From: Pseudomonas putida | GTDB lineage: Bacteria > Pseudomonadota > Gammaproteobacteria > Pseudomonadales > Pseudomonadaceae | Length of the DNA: 64,000 bases | Direction of reading: 5' to 3' | Assembly: GCF_016406145.1 (NCBI RefSeq) | Contig: NZ_CP066306.1 | Coordinates: forward strand, 1,488,001-1,552,000 | Shown here: piece by piece, positions 29,580-38,942 of the stretch | Position numbering within the stretch: the first letter of the stretch is position 1 | Layout: each line of letters starts with the position of its first letter | Made by a program: the position numbers and the translations under genes | The notes under the pieces: generated by a model | What the model was told of the DNA's origin: nothing | Database searches by the model: none | What the model saw: the letters and a program-made list of their open reading frames with translations, nothing else

Positions 29580-30965
29580 ATGACTATCGATCTTAAAAAA
29601 CTGCAGAAAACGATCCAAGCTGAAGTCAACCGTCGGGAGTACGAGCGTGTCACGGCCAGTGCCGGCAGTGCCAACCTGCCCAGTGACGTGCCCACCGACA
29701 TCGTGCGCAGCTTCGAACTGATCGACCTCGAAGGCGTGCTGCCGGCTCGCCCCCAGGCGCCAGTGGAGCCGGAAGTGGCGGCCACCGCACCCGCCAATGA
29801 CGAGGCCCCGCAAGCCCAGACGCCACCTCCTAGCCTGTACCGCAAACTGCGGGCCTTACCGGTGGTGGGCAGGTACTTCGGCCATCCGCGAGTCATGAAT
29901 TTCCTTACCCGTGCGCGTCAGCGTCCGGGTGGCGCCACTCTGAAAAACCTTTTCATCACCCTGGCTCGTGCAGTGGTCGTGCGTATCCCCGGTGCGCTGC
30001 GCCTGATGCATGTGCTGGCCGTGACGCGTCATCTGCCCGAGCGGCTGAATGCGCTGGAATGGCATATTGCCGACGGGAGTACCCGCCTGCGCAATGTCGG
30101 CGTACAGGTGCAGGACCAGACCAACCAGAGCCTTTACACCTACGGCCTGGCCATCCAGCAGAACGAGCAGTACCTGATCGAACGCATGCGGCGCCTGGAA
30201 CAACTGGTGCGCCAGCAGACCATGACCATCGCTGAGCTGCAGGCCAGGCCACAAGCCAGTGCAAGCGGTGCAACGTTGCCTGCGGTGGCTGAAGCACCGG
30301 GCATGCCGGCTGAGCTCTATCTGGAGTTCGAAGCCAACTTCCGCGGCTCGCCGGAAATGATCCGCGAACGGCTCAAGCACAACCTCAGTTACTTCCCGGT
30401 CGACCCGCAATGGCTAACGCACCCTGTGCTGGACCTCGGTTGCGGGCGCGGTGAATGGCTGCAACTGCTCAAAGAGCAGGGCATCCCTGCGATCGGCGTC
30501 GATTCCAACAGCGCCATGATCGACAGCTGCAAGCAGGCCGGCCTTGAGGTTTACATGGGCGATGCCCTGGATTATCTGGCTGCCATGCCAGCCCACAGTT
30601 TGTCGGGGCTGACAGCTTTCCACATCATCGAGCACTTGCCGCTTGACGTTTTCATCCGCCTGATCGATGAAGCACTTCGGGTTGTGCGCCCGGGTGGCGC
30701 GGTACTCTTCGAAACCCCGAACCCAGAAAACCTGATCACCGGGGCCTGCAACTTCTATGTCGACCCAACGCACCGCAACCCGTTGCCGCCGGCGCTGGTG
30801 GCGTTTCTGCTGAAGGCCCGTGGTTTTGAGCGCGTTGAAATCGACCGCCGACACCCAGCCGACCCCGCGCTCCTGCTCAAGGGGAGTGACGAAGCCATCA
30901 CAGGCCCGCTCAACGGCTTGCTGTTCGGGCCGCAGGATTACGCAGCCATTGGTTATGCGCCTTGA
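29580..30965 (+). CDS. Coiled-coil plus SAM-dependent methyltransferase, possible O-chain terminator
   Basis: This 461-residue protein has a low-complexity N-terminus (to about 80), a helical, probably coiled-coil segment (about 135-235, RMRRLEQLVRQQTMTIAELQ) and a class I methyltransferase domain (about 240-461). Motif I is VLDLGCGRGEWLQLL near residue 283, followed by IGVDSN and FHIIEHL. It lies directly after wzt. Among Wzt_C-type exporters the neighbouring methyltransferase is often the chain terminator (WbdD in E. coli O9a, which also carries a coiled coil and a kinase). Here no kinase domain is seen. The start is uncertain; ATG 29532 is upstream in frame. Confidence 0.75.
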   Translation: MTIDLKKLQKTIQAEVNRREYERVTASAGSANLPSDVPTDIVRSFELIDLEGVLPARPQAPVEPEVAATAPANDEAPQAQTPPPSLYRKLRALPVVGRYFGHPRVMNFLTRARQRPGGATLKNLFITLARAVVVRIPGALRLMHVLAVTRHLPERLNALEWHIADGSTRLRNVGVQVQDQTNQSLYTYGLAIQQNEQYLIERMRRLEQLVRQQTMTIAELQARPQASASGATLPAVAEAPGMPAELYLEFEANFRGSPEMIRERLKHNLSYFPVDPQWLTHPVLDLGCGRGEWLQLLKEQGIPAIGVDSNSAMIDSCKQAGLEVYMGDALDYLAAMPAHSLSGLTAFHIIEHLPLDVFIRLIDEALRVVRPGGAVLFETPNPENLITGACNFYVDPTHRNPLPPALVAFLLKARGFERVEIDRRHPADPALLLKGSDEAITGPLNGLLFGPQDYAAIGYAP

Positions 30966-30983
30966 TAGGGCTGGAGTGCTCCC

Positions 30984-33869
30984 ATGCATCTGATCATTTG
31001 TAACGAGCGCCTGCTGTTCCGGTTCGGCGTCGACCGTGTATTGCTATTGCTGGCTCAAGGGCTCAAGGCCGCAGGCTGGCACATTACCTTCGTGGCCCAG
31101 CGCGCCAACCATGACGTGCTGCGCCGCATCACCGACGACATCCACACGCCGCCTGAGCATCTGGGCCCGTATACAGAGCTCGACCAAGTAACTGCCCAGT
31201 GGATGCGCGACAATCGCCAACTGTTCGCCCCCGCAGGGCGAGACGTGACGGGGACCGTAGCCCTGATTGGCGGCTGGCCGTTCTATGCGTCCATCGCGGT
31301 ATTGCGCCAATGGGGAGTGCCAACGGTGGCGCTCGACTGCGGCGGTGTTCCTTATGAAGACATGACTGGCCCGGCGCGCTTGGTACAGGAGCGGCTGCGC
31401 GCGCAACGCCGCGAATACCTGCCCGAAGCACGGGTGGTCACGCCTATCAGCCATTTCGTGTCCCGCACCCAAAGCCTGCCAGACGCCGGCCCGGATGTGG
31501 AAATTGCCATGATTCACCTGGGCGCAGACCACCTGACAGGTGGTGTCAACCAGAGCCTCTGGCAGCAGGGGCACCAGGTTGCGCGTGTAGAAACCGCAGA
31601 TGAAGCGGTTGAAGGCCCTGTGATCATCAACCTTGGTCGCTGGGAAACGGGCAATTACAAAAACAGCGAAGGGCTTTACCCCATCGCCCGGCAGATAATC
31701 GCTGTGCATCCCAAGGCGCGCTTCTGCGTCTTGGCCACTGCAGACGAACTCAAACTGCCGGCAGACCTGGTTGAGCATATTCTGCCGTTGGGCCACCCCA
31801 GCGATGCCGAGTTGTCCGCGTTGATGGCCAGCGCTCAGTTGGGGCTCAGCGTGTCGCACTGGGAAGGGTTCAACTTGCCCCTGGCCGAGATGCAACAGCT
31901 TCGCAAGCCAGTGCTGGTGCTGAACATCGGTGCGCACCCTGAAGTGGTCGCCGACCCCCGTCAACTGTGCGTCGACGAGCAGGAAATGGCCGAAAAGGCC
32001 CTGCAGGTGCTGGCCGGTGAAGCGTTGGCAGGGCCCGAATGGGAAAGCCATCTGGATACCTTCCAACAGACGTTCACCTGGCAACGTACCATCAAGGCCT
32101 ACGAGTTCCTGCTCGGCACGTTGAGCCCGATCCGGGACCTGCCTGCCCCCCGGTTGGTGATCGACACCAGTGCCTGCCTGCGCGATACCGCCAATACCGG
32201 CGTAGCCAGGGTAGTGCGCAGCTTGACGCGCAAGCTGCAGGATTTTGGCGAACCTCTGTTCGTGACCTGGGACGAGACGCTGCGCGAGTATGTGCTGCCC
32301 ACTGAAGGTGAATACAACAATCTGGCGTTGTATGGCGGGCCCAAGCCCTATCCAGAACACTACGAGCTGCCGCGTTCGCCTGCTCACCGCCGGCAGACCT
32401 TGGCCAGTCTTGGCGCTCGCACCTTGCGCGGTGGCTGGCTGCTGCAAAGTGAAATCGTCTTCGAACGCCAAGGGCCGGCGCGCCGCGCCGCTGCCCGCCA
32501 GGCGGGCCTGAACGTCGCGGCGATATTCTATGATGCCATCCCGGTCACCCACCCTGAGTGGGTTGCCGATACCATCATCCGGGACAACCACGCAGCCTAC
32601 ATGCGAGGCTTGGCCGAAACCGACCGCGTCCTGCCGATTTCCCCCGATGCGGGCACCCAGTTGCAGGCATTCTGGGCGCGTGAAGGCATCACGCCTCACG
32701 CGCAGGTGAAAACCTGCTGGATCCCGGGTGAGCTGACTGCTTCCCCGCGCGCCACCACCCCGGCCTCGGTGCCGCGTGCGGGCGAGCCGCTGCGTATCCT
32801 CTGTGTATCTACCCTGGAACCGCGCAAGAACCATAAAGTGCTACTTGAAGCCGTTGCCCGATTGGCCCGTGATTATCCGGACCTCGACTGGCAGCTGGAC
32901 CTCATCGGCAATCGCTACGCCGGTGCTGACTACATCGTTGAGGCCGTGCGCGCGGCCAGTGCGGCCGACCCGCGCATTGCCTGGCATGGTGTGGTAGACG
33001 ACGCCACCCTCAATGACTACTACGCCAAGGCCCACGTCAGCGTTTACGCCTCGTTGGTAGAAGGCTATGGCATGCCTATTGTCGAGTCGCTCTGGCATGC
33101 CCGTCCTTGCGTGTGCCATGCCGGCGGCGTGATGGCGGAGCTGGCAGCCGAAGGTGGCTGCCGCACAGTGGACATGACCAACCCCGATGCACTGGCTGCG
33201 CAAATCCACGCACTGGCGAGTGACCCACAAGGCTATCTGCAACTGGCTGCTGAAGCGGTTGCTCGTCCTATCCTGACGTGGCGCAGCTATGCCCGTGCCT
33301 TGTTGCGGCAGTTAGCCAGCCACACCACTCGCCATGCTGGCAAACCCTTGCCGCGGCAGTGGCAGCACCTGCTTATCGACCCCGAAGTGGCGCTGGTAGA
33401 TGAGCCTGGCCAACTTGCGTTGGCTTGCCTGCTGGCGGAACGCCCGGCTCAGTGCGCACTTCTGTTGGGGGAGCACGCGCCTTGGTTGCGTGACCTGATA
33501 GGCCACGAAGCCACGCGTGCCTGGCAAATCGCGGAGGGTGAGCTGACTGGTGAGGTGAGCCGCCACGCCAACCTCAGCCGCATCGATGCGCCGGTAGGTG
33601 TTGCAGTGCCTGTCCTCCAGGCAGAGCTGCGTGATAACGAAATCGCCGTCGACCTCATCGTGCTGTCGGCAGCACAGGCAGCTGACCCAGCGTCAATCGA
33701 TGCGTTGCGTTCACTGATCAATGGCCGTGTCGAAGGCCTGCTGCTGGTTGAACAGGGCGCCCCAGCCGCAACGCTAACAGCGCTGGGCCTGACCGAAGAG
33801 CCTGCTACTGAACTACCAGGTTACAATGTTCATACTTACCCGCCTGCGGCGCCAGGGTTTGTTCAATGA
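30984..33869 (+). CDS. Large two-domain GT4 glycosyltransferase
   Basis: This 961-residue protein holds two GT-B modules. The first (about 1-385) has EX7E-like EGFNLPLAE near residue 293. The second (about 390-775) has STLEPRKNHKVLLEA and EGYGMPIVE near residue 692. A roughly 180-residue C-terminal tail is not recognised. Multi-domain mannosyl/rhamnosyltransferases of this kind polymerise A-band-type and O8/O9 O-antigens. It overlaps the next gene by 4 bases (ATGA) and starts 18 bases after the methyltransferase gene. Likely donor is GDP-D-rhamnose or GDP-mannose, inferred from neighbours only. Confidence 0.82.
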   Translation: MHLIICNERLLFRFGVDRVLLLLAQGLKAAGWHITFVAQRANHDVLRRITDDIHTPPEHLGPYTELDQVTAQWMRDNRQLFAPAGRDVTGTVALIGGWPFYASIAVLRQWGVPTVALDCGGVPYEDMTGPARLVQERLRAQRREYLPEARVVTPISHFVSRTQSLPDAGPDVEIAMIHLGADHLTGGVNQSLWQQGHQVARVETADEAVEGPVIINLGRWETGNYKNSEGLYPIARQIIAVHPKARFCVLATADELKLPADLVEHILPLGHPSDAELSALMASAQLGLSVSHWEGFNLPLAEMQQLRKPVLVLNIGAHPEVVADPRQLCVDEQEMAEKALQVLAGEALAGPEWESHLDTFQQTFTWQRTIKAYEFLLGTLSPIRDLPAPRLVIDTSACLRDTANTGVARVVRSLTRKLQDFGEPLFVTWDETLREYVLPTEGEYNNLALYGGPKPYPEHYELPRSPAHRRQTLASLGARTLRGGWLLQSEIVFERQGPARRAAARQAGLNVAAIFYDAIPVTHPEWVADTIIRDNHAAYMRGLAETDRVLPISPDAGTQLQAFWAREGITPHAQVKTCWIPGELTASPRATTPASVPRAGEPLRILCVSTLEPRKNHKVLLEAVARLARDYPDLDWQLDLIGNRYAGADYIVEAVRAASAADPRIAWHGVVDDATLNDYYAKAHVSVYASLVEGYGMPIVESLWHARPCVCHAGGVMAELAAEGGCRTVDMTNPDALAAQIHALASDPQGYLQLAAEAVARPILTWRSYARALLRQLASHTTRHAGKPLPRQWQHLLIDPEVALVDEPGQLALACLLAERPAQCALLLGEHAPWLRDLIGHEATRAWQIAEGELTGEVSRHANLSRIDAPVGVAVPVLQAELRDNEIAVDLIVLSAAQAADPASIDALRSLINGRVEGLLLVEQGAPAATLTALGLTEEPATELPGYNVHTYPPAAPGFVQ

Positions 33870-35485
33870 AGGTTCTTGTCATATCCAATTTCTTCCCGCC
33901 CCATGTGATCGGCGGTGCAGAAATCATCGCTCACCACCAGGCCCGCGCGCTGGCTGCGCGTGGTCATGAAGTGCGCGTGCTGGCAGGGGACAACAGCCGT
34001 GGGCTGCCTGGCTACCCAGTGGAGCAGGAGGTTTTCGACGGCATGCCGGTTACCCGGGTGTCGTTGACCTATCTGGACTTTGCCCCAACCGGCAACAACG
34101 TCGCGCACCCCGGCGTCGAACGTATCTTTCTGCGCCTGATCGCTCAATGGCGCCCCGATGTGATCCACGCGCACCACATGGCCGGGTTGTCCTTGGGCAT
34201 CCTGCAGTTGGCGCGTGAGCATGGGATCCGCATTGCGCTGACCTTGCACGACCACTGGGGGTTCTGCATGAACAGCACGCGCATCACCACCCAGGACACC
34301 TTGTGCCAAGACAGCACCCAATGCCACAAATGTCATTCGCACATCTACAACGGTGACCTGCTGCTGCCGCAACGGATGCGCCAGGACTACCTGCGCTGGC
34401 AATTGGATGCTGTTGATCATTTCATTTCACCCAGCCGTTACCTGGCCGACACCTACATCGCCAACGGCCTGCCTGCCGCGCGTATGAATGTTATCGCCAA
34501 CGGTATCGAACTCGAGCGGTTCAGCCACACCTCACCGCCACCGCCCGGGCCGCGCCTGAATGTGCTGTTCACCGGCTACATGGGTGGCCATAAAGGCGTA
34601 CCTACCTTGCTCAAGGCGCTGGCATTGCTGCCGCCAGAGCGGGTGCATGTCGACATGGTCGGTGACGGCCATATGCTTGAAACCTACAAAGCCGAACTGC
34701 GCAACAATGCGCCGAAGGTTTCTGCCAAGTTCTGGGGCAGACTGCCCAATGCGCGTATCGCCGAGCGCTTCGCCCAGGCGCATGTGTTCGTGCTGCCATC
34801 GGTGTGCCCGGAAAACCAACCTGTGACCATTACCGAGGCGATGTCCTGTGGCCTGGCGGTGGTGGGTTCACGGATAGGCGGCATACCCGAGCTGGTGGAT
34901 GAAGGCGTGACCGGTCAGTTGTTCGACCACGGCGACGCTCAAGCGCTGGCGCGCTGCTTGCTCCGTTACATCGAAGAGCCGGCGGTGTTGGAAGCCCATG
35001 GCAAGGCGGGTCGTGAGCGCATCCAGGCCTATGCCTTCGAGCTGCAGATCGACCGTATCGAAGCCTTGCTGGCCGGCCCTGGCGCCGAACGTAGCGAGGC
35101 CCCACAACTGATCGCATGCCATGGCGCTCCATCGGCTGAAACCTTCCAGAGCGTTCTCAAGGCGCTGTGCCCGGTTCCTGCCAACCGGCCGCAGCCTGCC
35201 AGCCAGCCCTGCTGCATTCCCTCGAACTGGATTGCGCCAGAGCAAGCAGATGTACTGTGGGTGGCGGGGCCAACAGCCCAAGACCCGGACGCCGCGATGA
35301 AGCTCATCGAAGCTTACCGCGCCTTGGGCAAACAGGTTGTGGTGGATGAGCGCCATCTGCTGGTTGCGCGCAACACGGAGTCAGCCTTGCTGGCGCGCGG
35401 CGGCGCGCAGGTAGCGTTAAGCTTGGAATACCTCTTGGAGTACGCGAGGGATCCTGAGGCACAAACTGCCCCAACCCAAGCCTGA
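33866..35485 (+). CDS. GT4-family glycosyltransferase with C-terminal extension
   Basis: This is a 539-residue protein. The GT4 module (1 to about 410) has the N-terminal glycine loop FFPPHVIGGAEIIAHHQARAL, the HDHWGFC region with a cysteine knuckle (LCQDSTQCHKC) often seen in GT4 enzymes, FTGYMGGHKGVPTLLKAL, and the EX7E region ENQPVTITEAMSCGLAVVG. The last 120 residues are a Rossmann-like extra segment (DVLWVAGPTAQDPDAAMKLIEAYR) without recognised function. It is translationally coupled to the 961-residue enzyme and is the last gene before a convergent hairpin. Confidence 0.82.
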   Translation: MKVLVISNFFPPHVIGGAEIIAHHQARALAARGHEVRVLAGDNSRGLPGYPVEQEVFDGMPVTRVSLTYLDFAPTGNNVAHPGVERIFLRLIAQWRPDVIHAHHMAGLSLGILQLAREHGIRIALTLHDHWGFCMNSTRITTQDTLCQDSTQCHKCHSHIYNGDLLLPQRMRQDYLRWQLDAVDHFISPSRYLADTYIANGLPAARMNVIANGIELERFSHTSPPPPGPRLNVLFTGYMGGHKGVPTLLKALALLPPERVHVDMVGDGHMLETYKAELRNNAPKVSAKFWGRLPNARIAERFAQAHVFVLPSVCPENQPVTITEAMSCGLAVVGSRIGGIPELVDEGVTGQLFDHGDAQALARCLLRYIEEPAVLEAHGKAGRERIQAYAFELQIDRIEALLAGPGAERSEAPQLIACHGAPSAETFQSVLKALCPVPANRPQPASQPCCIPSNWIAPEQADVLWVAGPTAQDPDAAMKLIEAYRALGKQVVVDERHLLVARNTESALLARGGAQVALSLEYLLEYARDPEAQTAPTQA

Positions 35486-35491
35486 CCCCAT

Positions 35492-35519
35492 GCGGAACGT
35501 GCCAACAGGCACGTTCCGC
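35492..35519. terminator. Bidirectional hairpin between convergent genes
   Basis: A perfect 12-bp stem (GCGGAACGTGCC-AACA-GGCACGTTCCGC) lies in the 43-base gap between the rightward GT4 gene and the leftward epimerase. It lacks a long T tract on either strand, so it may end transcription with Rho or only block read-through and protect the 3' ends. Confidence 0.65.
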
Positions 35520-35528
35520 TGGCCCCGC

Positions 35529-36473
35529 CTAGCCTTTGAGCAGTTGCGCCAGCCCCACCTCGATGGCGGTAGCCCGAGGCATTTCGAACCCACTGAGCAA
35601 ACGCTGATTATTGGCCCTTGAATGGCGAATGTCGCCTGCGCGTGCTGGCTGATAGCTGACCTCTGGCAGCTTGCCCAGGACCTGCGCCAATGCTGCCAGG
35701 ATCTGATTCAAAGAAGTCGCCTGGTTCAAGCCGACATTGATGGCCCCTTCGGCCACCGGCCCCGACTCCAGCCCTTGTACCAGCAGCTTCACAAGATCGC
35801 TGACGAAGAAGAAGTCACGGGTCTGCTCGCCGTCCCCGAATACCGTAATCGGCAGGCCTTTTTGTGCGCGCTCGGCGAAAATGCTGATGACGCCCGAGTA
35901 AGGCGAGGACGGGTCCTGGCGTGGGCCATAGATATTGAAGAAGCGGAATACCACAGGGAGCAGCCCGTGCTCGCGGCGGTAAAAGTCCATGTAGTACTCG
36001 CTGGCCAGCTTGTCGGAGGCATAAGGCGTCAACGGCGCTTTGGGCGTGTCTTCATCGATGGAGGCCCCTTCACCATTGTTGCCATACACTGCGGCACTGG
36101 AGGCGAACACCACCCGTTTCACACCGCAAAGGCGCATTGCTTCACACACATTCAAGGTGCCAATGAAGTTGCTCTGATGAGTACGGACCGGGTCGTCAAC
36201 AGAAGCCTGCACTGAAGCGACCGCCGCCAGGTGTACGACACCCGCACAGCCTTTTACGGCGTGGGCCACCAGCGCGGCGTCGGCCACGTCGCCTTCGATC
36301 AGTTGCAGGTTAGGGTGTGACAGCGGCAGGTTGCTGCGCTTGCCCGTGGACAGGTTGTCCAGCACTCGTACTGCATACCCTTTGGCAAGCAGTTCATCAG
36401 TCAGGTGAGAGCCGATAAAACCGGCACCGCCCGTGATCAGGATCGGTGCTTCAGGCGTCAAGGTTGTCGACAT
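35529..36473 (-). CDS. NAD-dependent sugar epimerase/dehydratase (extended SDR)
   Basis: This 314-residue extended SDR carries [10 protein letters not shown] near residue 15, the HLAAVASV region and the catalytic triad FASSAAVYG ... YASDK. It resembles UDP-glucose/GlcNAc 4-epimerase-like proteins found in surface polysaccharide loci. The sugar-nucleotide substrate cannot be set from sequence. It is transcribed leftward, opposite to the manC-to-GT operon, 52 bases after the acyltransferase gene. Confidence 0.82.
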   Translation of the reverse strand: MSTTLTPEAPILITGGAGFIGSHLTDELLAKGYAVRVLDNLSTGKRSNLPLSHPNLQLIEGDVADAALVAHAVKGCAGVVHLAAVASVQASVDDPVRTHQSNFIGTLNVCEAMRLCGVKRVVFASSAAVYGNNGEGASIDEDTPKAPLTPYASDKLASEYYMDFYRREHGLLPVVFRFFNIYGPRQDPSSPYSGVISIFAERAQKGLPITVFGDGEQTRDFFFVSDLVKLLVQGLESGPVAEGAINVGLNQATSLNQILAALAQVLGKLPEVSYQPARAGDIRHSRANNQRLLSGFEMPRATAIEVGLAQLLKG

Positions 36474-36525
36474 ACTAGGTTCCAGGCTCGAATGAGAGAA
36501 AGCGTTATAGGTGCCAGGCGCGGCC

Positions 36526-37647
36526 TCAGGCGGGTGCGCGCATGCCCGATTGTCCAGTGCCTGACAACCGGCTGGCGCGCAAATAGCGTTGAGCGGGCCG
36601 CTCGAACCACCGGTGGCAGGCCAGGCTCATGGGTATCAGCAAAGCGAAGAACAGCAGCATCATCCACGGCTGATAGAAAATTTCGCGGGAGTAACCCAGA
36701 CTGTCGAACGTAAGGGCAAAGGCTATTTGCAGCGGGAAATGCAGTAGATAGGACGCATAGCTGATATCACCCACCCACCCAGTGCTGCGCAACAACCCTG
36801 GCCAGTGCAGGCCAGCGGCGGCCAGCATGGCCAAGGTGGCAGGCAAGCAGAGGCACATGACTAGGTAAGCGTTCACCGATTTGGCGAGGAGTAGCAACGC
36901 CCAAGCTCCCAGTGCCACGCTGGTACACACCAACAGTGCGACGCCGCTACCGGCCCAACGCCGCAATTGCCAAAGCATGGCGTAGGCGATGCCACCGACA
37001 TAGAAGCACAATAACCCACTACCAATCTTGTAGCTGCCGGGGTAGAGCAGCAGGCCCAAAGTACAGGCCGCAGCAGCCAGCAACCAGCGCCAACGGCCCG
37101 CCAGGCAGATGGCGAAGAATGACGCATATAGCAGTACTTCTACCGAGACCGACCAGATCGGCGCATTGAACGACCAGCCCTTCTCCAAGCCCCATGCCGG
37201 CGCAAGCAGCAAGTTGAGCAGGGCGTGATAGCTGTCGTTGAAGGGGTAGACAAAATAGCTGGCGTGGCTAGCCCAATAGGCCCACTGAAGCGCCGCCACC
37301 CCGGCAAACGTAAGCAAATGTAGCGGGTAGAGCCGGCTGAAGCGATCCACAGCGAAACTGCGCAGCGATACTTTACCCGTGGCGATGCCTTGGGCGAACA
37401 GCCAGAAGAACACAAACCCCGAGATCGAGAAAAAAAGCTGCACGGCCAGGCCGCCATATTGATAAAGCGGTGTCAGTGCCGCGAAAAAAGGCTGGCGTGT
37501 GCCCTCGAAGCCCGCCGGGCTGTCGCCGACGTAGAAGAAATGTTGCCAATGCCAGAACACGACACAAAGCGCGGCGATACCTCTTAAGGTATCCAGAGTA
37601 TAAAGTCGAACGGCTGGGGGCAAGGAAGCATGCATTTGCGGAATCAC
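36526..37647 (-). CDS. Membrane acyltransferase, OafA/YrhL (acyltransferase 3) family
   Basis: This 373-residue protein has about ten hydrophobic segments. The family signature RLYTLDTLRGIAALCVVFWHW includes the conserved Arg and His near residue 37, and FAVDRFSRLYPLHLL follows. IWSVSVEVLLYASFF holds the conserved Glu. Such enzymes O-acetylate O-antigen or other glycans at the inner membrane. A periplasmic SGNH domain is absent. Likely it decorates the O-polysaccharide of this locus. ATG 37635 is an alternative start. Confidence 0.88.
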   Translation of the reverse strand: MIPQMHASLPPAVRLYTLDTLRGIAALCVVFWHWQHFFYVGDSPAGFEGTRQPFFAALTPLYQYGGLAVQLFFSISGFVFFWLFAQGIATGKVSLRSFAVDRFSRLYPLHLLTFAGVAALQWAYWASHASYFVYPFNDSYHALLNLLLAPAWGLEKGWSFNAPIWSVSVEVLLYASFFAICLAGRWRWLLAAAACTLGLLLYPGSYKIGSGLLCFYVGGIAYAMLWQLRRWAGSGVALLVCTSVALGAWALLLLAKSVNAYLVMCLCLPATLAMLAAAGLHWPGLLRSTGWVGDISYASYLLHFPLQIAFALTFDSLGYSREIFYQPWMMLLFFALLIPMSLACHRWFERPAQRYLRASRLSGTGQSGMRAPA

Positions 37648-37889
37648 AGGCGGGCAAAAAAGAATGCTGTCACTGCCAGCGGGAGGCTGTCAATCTGGGG
37701 GCAAGAATCAGGACCTCGCCCATTGAGTTTTGCATGGTACACCAAGCCCCCGCCCTGTGAGAGTAGTTCTGGTGTTCACTGATCCAGACAGCGTTCTGAT
37801 AAGCAATGTTCAAACGCCAGCGCTTTGCATCGCGAGGAGAAAACCTTACCATTGTCACTTCGGATCAACCCTCTCCTTCATGGAAGAAT

Positions 37890-38822
37890 ATGAATCACCT
37901 CTCCATTGCTAAAGAAGCACTGCTTGCACAAGCTAAAGCTGTAGAGACATTAGCTGAGCGACTGAATGAAAGTTTTCAACGCGCCGTCGAACTGCTGCTC
38001 TCTTGCAAGGGTAGAGCCGTTGTATGCGGGATGGGTAAGTCAGGGCTTATCGGCCAAAAAATGGTCGCTACTTTTGCTTCGACAGGCACGCCCAGTTTTT
38101 TTCTCCACCCGGCTGAGGCGTTCCACGGCGACCTAGGTATGCTGAAGCCAGTCGATGTGCTGATACTCATTAGCTACAGCGGTGAGACCGAAGAGCTAAT
38201 CAAGCTGATCCCCAGCCTAAAGTCATTTGGTAATAAATTAATTTCAATAACTGGCAATGGAACTTCCACACTTGCCAAACATTCGGATATTTGGCTGGAT
38301 ATTTCCGTGGAGCGCGAGGTGTGTCCGAACAACTTGGCGCCTACCACCTCCACGCTAGCGACCATGGCCATGGGCGACGCACTTGCTGTTGCGTTGATTG
38401 AAGCTATTCAGTTCAAGCCTATGGATTTTGCTCGTTACCACCCGGGCGGCAGCCTCGGTCGTAAATTGCTAACTCGCGTAAAAGATGTTATGCACTCTCC
38501 AGCCCCAATTGTGGGGCGGGAAACGAGTTTTCATGATTGTCTGCTGGCAATGACGCAAAGCAGGCTAGGCCTTGCGATTGTGATGGAAGAGCAGCGGTTG
38601 GTTGGTATCGTGACGGATGGCGACCTCCGCCGTGCACTGCTTGAGAACGAACGGATTGTTCGGGAAAAAGTTGCGCAATTCATGACCGCTAAACCGCACA
38701 CCATAATGGAAGATGCGCAGTTGTCCGAGGCGGAGCTATACATGCGCGAAAATAAAATTAGAGCACTCGCGGTTACGAATAGTCAGGGTGGGGTGGTAGG
38801 GGTTGTTGAAATTTTCGATTGA
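37890..38822 (+). CDS. kdsD: D-arabinose 5-phosphate isomerase (KdsD/KpsF/GutQ family)
   Basis: This 310-residue enzyme converts ribulose-5-phosphate to arabinose-5-phosphate, the first step to Kdo. The N-terminal SIS domain (about 30-185) carries VVCGMGKSGLIGQKMVATF and LILISYSGETEELI. PTTSTLATMAMGDALAVAL is diagnostic. Two CBS domains fill about 200-310. ATG at 37890 follows GGAAG; the frame is open upstream to 37806. Bases are AT-richer than in core genes. Because a housekeeping kdsD is expected elsewhere, this is probably a locus-dedicated paralogue, as KpsF is in capsule loci. Both neighbours are divergent or convergent, so it is transcribed alone. Confidence 0.9.
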   Translation: MNHLSIAKEALLAQAKAVETLAERLNESFQRAVELLLSCKGRAVVCGMGKSGLIGQKMVATFASTGTPSFFLHPAEAFHGDLGMLKPVDVLILISYSGETEELIKLIPSLKSFGNKLISITGNGTSTLAKHSDIWLDISVEREVCPNNLAPTTSTLATMAMGDALAVALIEAIQFKPMDFARYHPGGSLGRKLLTRVKDVMHSPAPIVGRETSFHDCLLAMTQSRLGLAIVMEEQRLVGIVTDGDLRRALLENERIVREKVAQFMTAKPHTIMEDAQLSEAELYMRENKIRALAVTNSQGGVVGVVEIFD

Positions 38823-38907
38823 TCCTGTCTTCAGGAAAGACGCCTGCTGAATGAATTCAGTGCTTTTGATAGCGACTTAGCTCAAGCGCTTATCACACAG
38901 GCGCAGA

Positions 38908-38930
38908 GGCTCTACGAAGTCCGTAGAGCC
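38908..38930. terminator. Hairpin between convergent kdsD and rmlC
   Basis: GGCTCTACG pairs with CGTAGAGCC around the loop AAGTC. On the + strand CCCAGCCTTTTA follows. It is a plausible bidirectional terminator in a 120-base convergent gap. Confidence 0.6.
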
Positions 38931-38942
38931 CCCAGCCTTTTA

